This document shows positions 7,691 to 13,529 of a stretch of DNA of 14,422 nucleotides, piece after piece. The stretch is from Actinomycetota bacterium (GTDB taxonomy: Bacteria; Actinomycetota; Actinomycetes; Nanopelagicales; Nanopelagicaceae), in contig WLQA01000006.1 in NCBI GenBank assembly GCA_009698515.1, positions 1 to 14,422 of the forward strand, in the 5' to 3' direction. Position 1 is the first letter of the stretch; the number at the start of each line of letters is the position of its first letter. The notes beneath the pieces are model-generated. The model saw nothing but the letters and a program-made list of their open reading frames with translations, searched no databases and was not told the DNA's origin. The position numbers and the translations under genes were made by a program.

Positions 7691-7727
7691 ATAATATCGG
7701 CTTATTAAATTTTCAGTTAATTACTGA
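7691..7727 (-). promoter_or_regulatory. Probable leaderless promoter and overlapping palindrome before the aldehyde dehydrogenase
   Basis: On the minus strand TTAACT (7715-7720) and TATTAT (7691-7696) are 18 bases apart, and TATTAT stands 6 bases from ATG 7684, so transcription would begin at or next to the A of the start codon. A 15-base near-palindrome, TCAGTTAATTACTGA (7713-7727, six of seven pairs matching), covers the -35, where a repressor could act. Its right half contains the 10-mer also found in the dehydratase/FAH control region. Confidence 0.5.
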
Positions 7728-7735
7728 GTAGCTAA

Positions 7736-8056
7736 TTAGTAACGGGGCGCATTACGTGTGCGCTCAATCTTTGGCTTTCGTTGATTTCGCTTACTCCAGC
7801 AAATACTGTGCCAATGTCGACGAGTTTCCGCATCATGTTCCAGCCAGGCAACCGTATGCGGTGTAGCCATTGGAATTACTTGATCACATCCCGGACAGCG
7901 ATATGGTTTATTTGATGATGAGCCGGTAATTTTTCGAACAACATAAATACCATCACCATGTTCTTCAATTTCATCTTCATTTTTCGGTGCTGTGACCTCT
8001 CGCTCATTTTTTATGCGAGAAGTTTTAGTAGCACTCTTTTTTTTACGCGGACTCAC
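7736..8056 (-). CDS. Small conserved actinobacterial zinc-ribbon protein
   Basis: This protein of 106 residues has a lysine-rich, acidic-then-basic and probably disordered first third, then a compact metal-binding core. CPGC (54-57), His67 in TPHTVAW, HWH (81-83) and Cys87 in ICW are spaced like a treble-clef or HNH-like zinc site. It ends in a basic tail RTRNAPRY. I recognise the core and tail from a family widespread in Actinobacteria that is often given the unsupported name 'ATP/GTP-binding protein'; no P-loop is visible here. Nucleic-acid binding is a reasonable guess from the zinc site and basic ends, but its function is not known to me. The GTG start has no Shine-Dalgarno site; GAGAAT 6 bases upstream could be a -10 of a leaderless promoter, weakly. 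It is divergent from the ABC exporter genes. Confidence 0.75.
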   Translation of the reverse strand: MSPRKKKSATKTSRIKNEREVTAPKNEDEIEEHGDGIYVVRKITGSSSNKPYRCPGCDQVIPMATPHTVAWLEHDAETRRHWHSICWSKRNQRKPKIERTRNAPRY

Positions 8057-8114
8057 AGGATTATTCTCTCAGTTTTATTTAGATATTCCATCACAACTAC
8101 GGCAGGATATTGCC

Positions 8115-8996
8115 ATGAGCAGTAGCACATCTTCAAAAACCGCACCTGAAATAGCAATTGAAATCAAGGGGCTGGTTAAAAAGTATGGCGAAAAATTTGC
8201 GGTAAATGGCATTGATTTAACTGTGCAGCAAGGTGAGATCTTTGCCTTACTTGGACCAAATGGTGCTGGCAAGACAACTACAGTTGAAATACTAGAAGGT
8301 TTTCGCAATATTGATGGTGGCTTTGTTAGCGTATTAAATTTTGATCCAGCTACAAAAGGTGAGGCTGGCAGAGTTTGGCGAAATCGAATCGGCATAGTTT
8401 TGCAATCAACAACTGATGCGGCAGATTTAACTGTTCAAGAGACCATTGAACACTTTGCACATTATTATGAAAATCCGCGTGATGTGAATGAGGTAATTGA
8501 TTCAGTTGGCCTGCGCGAAAAAGCTGATGATTACGCACGCAACTTATCTGGTGGCCAACGCCGCCGACTAGATGTGGCACTTGGAATTATTGGCTCACCA
8601 GAACTTTTATTTTTAGATGAGCCAACAACTGGTTTTGATCCCGAAGCAAGGCGAGCTTTCTGGGAGTTAATTCTTAAATTACGAAGTGAAGGCACCACAA
8701 TTTTCTTAACAACTCATTATCTAGATGAAGCCGAAGCACTAGCCGATCGTGTGGGCGTAATTACCAATGGCAAAATAATTGAGATCGCAACCCCGGCTAC
8801 TTTAGGAAATCGGGCAACGGCACCTGCTCGAATCTCTTGGCTAGAGAATGGAAAAATTGCCGAGATTGAATCTTTAAATCCAACTGCAGAAATTGAAAAA
8901 TTAATCGCCCGCTTTAATGGTGAGATTCCACAACTACAAATAATTAGACCAAATCTTGAGGATATCTACCTAAGAATGATTGGTGAGAACAGATGA
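8115..8996 (+). CDS. ABC-2 type exporter, ATP-binding subunit
   Basis: This ATPase of 293 residues would drive an efflux or export transporter. Walker A is GPNGAGKT (48-55), the Q-loop Gln is 97, the signature LSGGQ is 144-148, Walker B ends in LDEP with Asp168 and Glu169, and the switch His is 201. After about residue 225 comes a DrrA-like C-terminal extension ending NLEDIYLRMIG. ATG 8115 is chosen because the nucleotide-binding domain follows directly and AGGA lies 7 bases upstream (8104-8107); the frame is open further upstream to 7992, but that stretch lies across the divergent gene and carries no conserved sequence. The stop overlaps the permease start as ATGA, so the two subunits are translationally coupled. 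The cargo cannot be told; antibiotics, lipids and glycopolymers are all possible. Confidence 0.9.
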   Translation: MSSSTSSKTAPEIAIEIKGLVKKYGEKFAVNGIDLTVQQGEIFALLGPNGAGKTTTVEILEGFRNIDGGFVSVLNFDPATKGEAGRVWRNRIGIVLQSTTDAADLTVQETIEHFAHYYENPRDVNEVIDSVGLREKADDYARNLSGGQRRRLDVALGIIGSPELLFLDEPTTGFDPEARRAFWELILKLRSEGTTIFLTTHYLDEAEALADRVGVITNGKIIEIATPATLGNRATAPARISWLENGKIAEIESLNPTAEIEKLIARFNGEIPQLQIIRPNLEDIYLRMIGENR

Positions 8997-9775
8997 AAAC
9001 TTTAAGACTTGGGTTGATGCGCGGGCGTATGGAGTTTAAGGTTTTTATGCGCGGGCGCGAATCAGTTGTTTTCACATTACTTTTTCCAGTTATCTTGTTA
9101 TTTATCTTTGGCTCCGTATTTAAAGACACCATTGCACCAGGTGTTACCTTCAGCCAATACTTTGTTGCCGGCATGATCGCATCTGGATTGGTAAATACTG
9201 GATTTCAACAATTAGCGATCACAATTCCAATGGAGCGCGAGTTTGGAACATTAAAGCGCCTTCGTGGCCGGCCAATCTCAGTTTCGGCTTACTTTATTGG
9301 CAAGGCGTACTTAGTATTTATTTTGATGGTGCTGCAAACTGCATTGTTACTTGGCTTTGGCGCAGCCTTTTTCGGTTTAAATCTTCCAACCTCATCTAGT
9401 AAATGGATCACATTTACTTGGTTAATTCTCTTAGGAAGTGCGTGCTCTACAGTGCTTGGTATTGCATTCTCAGTTGTGCCAAAGAGTGGTCGCGGTGCAT
9501 CTGCAGTAGTTTCACCAATAGTTATTGTGTTGCAATTCTTCAGCGGCGTATTTTTTGTATTTAGCCAACTCCCTGTATGGATGCAACAATTTGCAGCATT
9601 GTTCCCACTTAAATGGTTAACTCAGGGAATGCGATCAATTTTCTTGCCCGATTCATTTGCCACACAAGAGGTAGCAAAGAGTTGGGAGCTTGGCCGAACC
9701 GCACTTATCCTGGTTATTTGGCTCTTAGTTGGGCTAATTATTTCGATTAAAACTTTTAAATGGAGCAAGGAGTGA
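8993..9775 (+). CDS. ABC-2 type exporter, permease subunit
   Basis: This integral membrane protein of 260 residues is the partner of the preceding ATPase. Six hydrophobic segments are visible at about 24-43, 56-77, 104-127, 140-161, 171-192 and 236-253, the usual ABC-2 layout. The stretch EFGTLKRLRGRPIS (83-96) between helices two and three matches the cytosolic coupling motif (E.GTLKRLR.TP) of DrrB-like permeases. The positively charged N-terminus fits a cytosolic start. ATG 8993 overlaps the ATPase stop by four bases. The end overlaps the next gene by 16 bases, or by 4 if that gene uses its GTG. The pair probably works as a dimer of each subunit. Confidence 0.88.
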   Translation: MKTLRLGLMRGRMEFKVFMRGRESVVFTLLFPVILLFIFGSVFKDTIAPGVTFSQYFVAGMIASGLVNTGFQQLAITIPMEREFGTLKRLRGRPISVSAYFIGKAYLVFILMVLQTALLLGFGAAFFGLNLPTSSSKWITFTWLILLGSACSTVLGIAFSVVPKSGRGASAVVSPIVIVLQFFSGVFFVFSQLPVWMQQFAALFPLKWLTQGMRSIFLPDSFATQEVAKSWELGRTALILVIWLLVGLIISIKTFKWSKE

Positions 9776-10440
9776 AGATTAAGATAATTCTTGTTGCATT
9801 AATTTCATCAACTTTGGTGATCTCATCTACCTATGCAGCAACACCGACTAAGAAAGCTACTCCAACGCCAACTGTAACCAAGAAAAGTACAACTACTAAA
9901 AAGCCGGTTGTTAAAAAGAAAAAGAAGGTAGTTAAGAAAACTGCAACACCAATTCCATCACCCTCTCCAGTGTGGCCACCTAGCGCACAACTTTTCACAT
10001 CAAATAAAGGTGTATATGCAAAAATTCCAACTGGTAAAGAGCTACTTGGTTTAATTTCAGCGGCAAAAGGTTTGGCAACAGATGTTAAAAAATGTGAAGA
10101 AAATGCCTGTGGCGCTGTAATTGTGGCTGCTGATTACACATGTAAGTGGTGGGAAATCAAATCAACTGTTATGGCTCCAAGTCCAAATGATCCAACTAAG
10201 AAAATCTTGCTGGGTAATTTAAGAACTACCTACGGATTACTTAGTCCAAAAACCTATGCCAATATTTTATTAATTAGTGATGAATCTATTTACACACCAG
10301 GAGTTATCGACCCAGCCACCGGAGTTGTTGGTGCGCCAGTGCTGCGATCAGGAATTTCAATTGGAAATATTTCAGCAATCTGTCATAAGGCAGAAACTGA
10401 GGAGAAAATACCTAGCAATACTTACACGCTAGTTCGTTAA
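9760..10440 (+). CDS. Secreted lysine- and threonine-rich four-cysteine protein of unknown function
   Basis: I do not recognise this family. The first 26 residues look like a signal peptide: a lysine-containing start, the hydrophobic stretch IILVALISSTLVISS, then a likely cleavage after TYA. A low-complexity linker of about 45 residues rich in Lys, Thr, Pro and Val follows (KKATPTPTV, VVKKKKKVVKK). A folded part of about 155 residues then holds four cysteines (KKCEENACG, YTCKWW and AICHK), enough for two disulfides outside the membrane. There is no lipobox cysteine and no second transmembrane segment. ATG 9760 lies inside the permease gene; an in-frame GTG at 9772 overlapping the permease stop as GTGA is equally possible and gives a cleaner signal peptide of 222 residues in all. 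The basic linker could bind anionic wall polymers. It is co-transcribed with the exporter and may be its accessory protein. Confidence 0.7.
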   Translation: MEQGVKIKIILVALISSTLVISSTYAATPTKKATPTPTVTKKSTTTKKPVVKKKKKVVKKTATPIPSPSPVWPPSAQLFTSNKGVYAKIPTGKELLGLISAAKGLATDVKKCEENACGAVIVAADYTCKWWEIKSTVMAPSPNDPTKKILLGNLRTTYGLLSPKTYANILLISDESIYTPGVIDPATGVVGAPVLRSGISIGNISAICHKAETEEKIPSNTYTLVR

Positions 10441-11016
10441 TTAGCGATTGGCTCCTGGTACCCAAAGCTCATCGCCTACGCCTTTATTTACATAGCGAGC
10501 AAGAACAAATAATAAATCAGATAACCGGTTTAAATACTTTGCAGTTAATGGATTAACACCGCCGCCAAATGAGTGAATGGCATGCCAGGTGGTGCGCTCG
10601 GCACGACGTGTAACAGTGCGCGCCACATGCAATAAAGCTGCTGCTGGTGTTCCAGATGGCAACACAAAAGATTTAAGTGGTTTTAACTCTGCATTATATT
10701 TATCAATTTGCTGCTCGATGTACTCAACTTGTGATTCCAATACACGAAGTGGTTCAAACTCTGGTTTATCAACTACTGGTGTACAAAGATCTGCGCCCAC
10801 ATCAAACATGTCATTTTGAATTCGAATTAATAATTTAATTATTTCTGCATCCGCCAATTGACCAAGTGCAAGCACAACACCAATTGATGAGTTTGCTTCA
10901 TCAACTGTTGCATAAGCTTCAAGTCTTGGATCATTTTTAGATGTACGGCTCATATCCCCGAGTGAGGTTGTTCCGTCATCGCCAGTTTTTGTATAGATCC
11001 GGGTCAAATTAACCAT
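10441..11016 (-). CDS. pduO: Cob(I)alamin adenosyltransferase, PduO type
   Basis: This enzyme transfers the adenosyl group of ATP to cob(I)alamin or cobinamide to make the coenzyme form of vitamin B12. Its 191 residues show the whole PduO fold: TRIYTKTGDDGTTSLGD (5-21) for ATP binding, YATVDEANSSIG (35-46), the arginine-rich ARTVTRRAERT (132-142) and YLNRLSDLLF (161-170). A PduO-type gene beside murA and close to atpC is an arrangement I associate with Actinobacteria. No other B12 synthesis gene is in view, so it may serve salvage for B12-dependent enzymes. It probably has a leaderless promoter (TTGCCC and TAGGGT, 17 bases apart, 6 bases before ATG). Its stop directly abuts that of the secreted protein gene, with no spacer. 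Confidence 0.92.
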   Translation of the reverse strand: MVNLTRIYTKTGDDGTTSLGDMSRTSKNDPRLEAYATVDEANSSIGVVLALGQLADAEIIKLLIRIQNDMFDVGADLCTPVVDKPEFEPLRVLESQVEYIEQQIDKYNAELKPLKSFVLPSGTPAAALLHVARTVTRRAERTTWHAIHSFGGGVNPLTAKYLNRLSDLLFVLARYVNKGVGDELWVPGANR

Positions 11017-11022
11017 AACCGC

Positions 11023-11051
11023 ACCCTAGTCCAGCATCACCGCTTGGGCAA
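11023..11051 (-). promoter_or_regulatory. Leaderless promoter of the adenosyltransferase gene
   Basis: On the minus strand TTGCCC (11046-11051) and TAGGGT (11023-11028) are 17 bases apart, and the latter ends 6 bases before ATG 11016. Transcription would start at the A of the initiation codon. This is the best -35/-10 pair I found in the window. Confidence 0.55.
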
Positions 11052-11052
11052 T

Positions 11053-11058
11053 TACAAT
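11053..11058 (+). promoter_or_regulatory. -10 element of a leaderless murA promoter
   Basis: TACAAT ends 6 bases before ATG 11065, the same spacing as at the adenosyltransferase and aldehyde dehydrogenase genes. No good -35 is visible 16-18 bases upstream. This element decides the murA start: TTG 11044 lies upstream of it and would not be in the transcript. Confidence 0.5.
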
Positions 11059-11064
11059 TACCGC

Positions 11065-12321
11065 ATGGAACGTTTTCGGGTTATTGGTGGTGCCCGACTT
11101 TGCGGAACTGTAAAAGTATCTGGTGCAAAAAACTCTGCACTTAAATTGATGGCGGCATCTTTACTGGCCCCAGGCAAAAGCACTATTACCAATCTGCCAG
11201 ATATTGCAGATGTGGAATATATGGCAGAACTTCTAACCAGATTAGGTTGTGAAGTAAGTATTAATAAAGATAAATCCTCCGTAACTATTGATGTGCCAGA
11301 AAAAATTGCCCATCGCGCCGATTACGACTTGGTTCGAAAGTTAAGAGCATCCATAAATGTGCTTGGTCCACTTGTAACAAGAGTTGGCGAAGCTGAAGTT
11401 GCACTTCCTGGCGGGGATGCAATTGGATCTCGAGGTTTAGATTTTCATATCAATGGCCTAACTGACATGGGCGCCAAAGTTCACTCCGAACATGGTTATG
11501 TAATTGCGGAAGCACCTAACGGCTTAACAGGTGCTGCGATCACACTTGAGTTTCCAAGTGTTGGTGCAACTGAAAATATTATGACCGCTGCAACATTGGC
11601 TAAAGGTGTGACCACTATTGAAAATGCAGCGCGCGAGCCTGATGTTGTAGATCTTGGTGAATTTTTAATTGCGATGGGTGCGAAAATAAAAGGCTTGGGC
11701 TCGCACTCAATTGAAATTACTGGTGTTGCTAAATTAAATCCAACCACCCATGCCACTTTGCCCGATCGAATAGTTGCTGGTACTTGGGCATTTGCTGCTG
11801 CTATGACGCAAGGTGATATCACTATTGAAAATGGCAGAGCAGATCATCTGGAGTTACCACTAGATAAATTAGTTGCAGCAGGTGCTGTTGTAACCACTAC
11901 TGAAAATGGATTTCGAGTAAAGATGGATCGCCGGCCAACTGCAGTTGATATTGCCACACTTCCCTACCCAGGTTTTCCAACAGATTTACAACCAATGGTT
12001 ATAACTTTAAATGCCATTGCAGATGGAACATCTCTCGTTACGGAAAATGTCTTTGAAGGAAGATTTATGTTTGTCAATGAACTACTTCGCTTAGGCGCCA
12101 AAATTCAAGTAGATGGTCATCACGCCGCAATTACCGGAATTGATCAATTATCAGCAGCACCTGTTGCTGCAACAGATATTCGTGCTGGTGCTGGATTAGT
12201 ACTAGCCGCACTTGTAAGTGATGGTGAAACAATTATTGAGGATGCATTCCATATTGATCGCGGTTACCCTGATTTTGCTGCGCAATTAAAAGCGTTAGGC
12301 GCTGATGTCAGCAGAATCTAA
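11065..12321 (+). CDS. murA: UDP-N-acetylglucosamine 1-carboxyvinyltransferase (MurA) with aspartate in the active-site loop
   Basis: MurA moves enolpyruvate from PEP to UDP-GlcNAc, the first committed step of peptidoglycan synthesis in the cytosol. The 418 residues show GAKNSALKL (20-28, Lys22 and Asn23), RASINVLGPL (94-103), the mobile loop LPGGDAIGSR (114-123), PGFPTDLQPM (302-311, Asp307 as the probable base), ENVFEGRF (327-334) and DIRAGAGLV (371-379). The loop residue that is the fosfomycin-target cysteine in most bacteria (Cys115 in E. coli) is Asp118 here, as in Mycobacterium tuberculosis, so resistance to that drug is expected. ATG 11065 is chosen because MERFRVIGG is the usual N-terminus and a -10 element sits 6 bases upstream; TTG 11044 would add seven unconserved residues. 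The 3' end overlaps glpX by 17 bases. Confidence 0.96.
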   Translation: MERFRVIGGARLCGTVKVSGAKNSALKLMAASLLAPGKSTITNLPDIADVEYMAELLTRLGCEVSINKDKSSVTIDVPEKIAHRADYDLVRKLRASINVLGPLVTRVGEAEVALPGGDAIGSRGLDFHINGLTDMGAKVHSEHGYVIAEAPNGLTGAAITLEFPSVGATENIMTAATLAKGVTTIENAAREPDVVDLGEFLIAMGAKIKGLGSHSIEITGVAKLNPTTHATLPDRIVAGTWAFAAAMTQGDITIENGRADHLELPLDKLVAAGAVVTTTENGFRVKMDRRPTAVDIATLPYPGFPTDLQPMVITLNAIADGTSLVTENVFEGRFMFVNELLRLGAKIQVDGHHAAITGIDQLSAAPVAATDIRAGAGLVLAALVSDGETIIEDAFHIDRGYPDFAAQLKALGADVSRI

Positions 12322-13282
12322 AAAGGTGGAGTCTAATTTTCCAGATCGCAACTTAGCCCTGGAATTAGTTCGTGTAACTGAAACAGCGGCAGTGGCCGCA
12401 TCTGCATGGGTTGGTCGCGGTGATAAAGATGCTGCCGATGGCGCAGCAGTGGCAGCTATGCGCAAGATGATTAACACCGTTGATATGCAGGGTGTAATTG
12501 TGATTGGTGAAGGTGAAAAAGATAATGCGCCGATGTTGCACAATGGCGAGCAAGTTGGAAATGGCAATGGCCCAATGTGCGATGTAGCGGTAGATCCAAT
12601 TGATGGCACAACCCTTACCTCTGCCGGATTAAATGGCGCAGTAAGTGTTATTGCACTTGCCCCACGTGGTTCTATGTTTGATCCAAAAGATGTTTACTAC
12701 ATGAACAAAATTGTTACCGGCCCAGAAGCTGCATCAGTTATAGATATCACCGCACCTGCTGGTGAAAATGTGCGCCGAGTTGCTAAGGCAAAAGGTGTAG
12801 ATGTCAGCGACATAACGGTCATTGTGTTAGATCGCCCGCGCCATGATGATTTATTAAAAGAGTTACGTGCTGCAGGGGCTCGTATTCGATTAATTAGAGA
12901 TGGTGATGTTGCTGCTGCAATTGAAACTGCAAGACCTGATACCGGCATAGATATTTTGATGGGAATTGGTGGCACACCAGAAGGTGTAGTCACCGCTGCT
13001 GCAATGCGAGCACTTGGTGGCGTAATTCAAGGACAACTTCATCCACGTAGTGATGAAGAGCGCCAATCAGCAAAAAATGCTGGCTATGACCTAACGAAGG
13101 TTTACACAACAAATGATTTAGTTTCATCAGATGATGTTTTCTTCTCTGCTACTGGAATTACAGATGGTGAATTATTAAAAGGTGTTAGACATACCGCCTT
13201 TGGCGCAATCAGCCATTCATTAGTTATTAGAGGAAGATCAAAAACAGTTCGGATTATTGAGACCGAACACCGCTTTAATTAG
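12305..13282 (+). CDS. glpX: Class II fructose-1,6-bisphosphatase (GlpX)
   Basis: GlpX removes the 1-phosphate of fructose 1,6-bisphosphate in gluconeogenesis and is the usual FBPase of Actinobacteria. The 325 residues match the family along their whole length: LALELVRVTETAA (17-29), WVGRGDKDAADGAAV (35-49), the metal site GEGEKDNAPML (68-78) and DPIDGTTLTSAG (97-108), then GIGGTPEGV and the end segment HSLVIRG. ATG 12305 lies inside the murA tail and gives a 17-base overlap; GTG 12326 in the same frame is a possible shorter start. It is probably on the murA message, which may help supply hexose phosphate for wall sugar synthesis, though that link is inference. The stop TAG overlaps the stop of the convergent atpC gene. 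Confidence 0.95.
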   Translation: MSAESKKVESNFPDRNLALELVRVTETAAVAASAWVGRGDKDAADGAAVAAMRKMINTVDMQGVIVIGEGEKDNAPMLHNGEQVGNGNGPMCDVAVDPIDGTTLTSAGLNGAVSVIALAPRGSMFDPKDVYYMNKIVTGPEAASVIDITAPAGENVRRVAKAKGVDVSDITVIVLDRPRHDDLLKELRAAGARIRLIRDGDVAAAIETARPDTGIDILMGIGGTPEGVVTAAAMRALGGVIQGQLHPRSDEERQSAKNAGYDLTKVYTTNDLVSSDDVFFSATGITDGELLKGVRHTAFGAISHSLVIRGRSKTVRIIETEHRFN

Positions 13283-13527
13283 TTAGCGCTTTCGCCCAAT
13301 ATTGAAACTCGGTTATTAGCAACTGAAATAAAGCCACCATTAATTACAAAATCATTTACGGAACCATCAGCAGCTTTAATTGAGACAGTTCCATCGGCAA
13401 GTACCCCAAGAAGTGGTGCGTGATCAGGAAGTACTCCTAGATCTCCTTCTAGTGTGCGCGCAGATACCATCTTTGCTTCACCAGACCACACCCGCTTCTC
13501 CGGGGTAACTACCTCAACTCTTAACAT
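13279..13527 (-). CDS. atpC: ATP synthase epsilon subunit, beta-sandwich domain only
   Basis: This is the epsilon subunit of the F1 central stalk, which joins gamma to the c-ring. The 82 residues cover the N-terminal beta sandwich (TPEKRVWSGEAKMV, EGDLGVLPDHAPLLGVL at about 27-43, VINGGFISVANNRVSIL at about 61-77) and then stop. The C-terminal pair of helices present in usual proteins of 120-140 residues is absent. That part inhibits ATP hydrolysis in many bacteria but is not needed for coupling, and some other lineages also lack it. The gene starts two bases after atpD with no clear Shine-Dalgarno site, so it is co-transcribed and last in the atp operon. Its stop shares bases with the convergent glpX stop. 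Confidence 0.93.
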   Translation of the reverse strand: MLRVEVVTPEKRVWSGEAKMVSARTLEGDLGVLPDHAPLLGVLADGTVSIKAADGSVNDFVINGGFISVANNRVSILGESAN

Positions 13528-13529
13528 AT

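Noticed and set aside
7992..8114. N-terminal extension of the ABC ATPase upstream of ATG 8115
   Set aside because: It lies across the divergent zinc-ribbon gene and its promoter region, has no ribosome site and adds nothing resembling an ABC domain.
9841..9960. Repeat array in the linker of the secreted protein
   Set aside because: The Lys/Thr/Pro stretch is low complexity, but no repeat unit of fixed length is visible.
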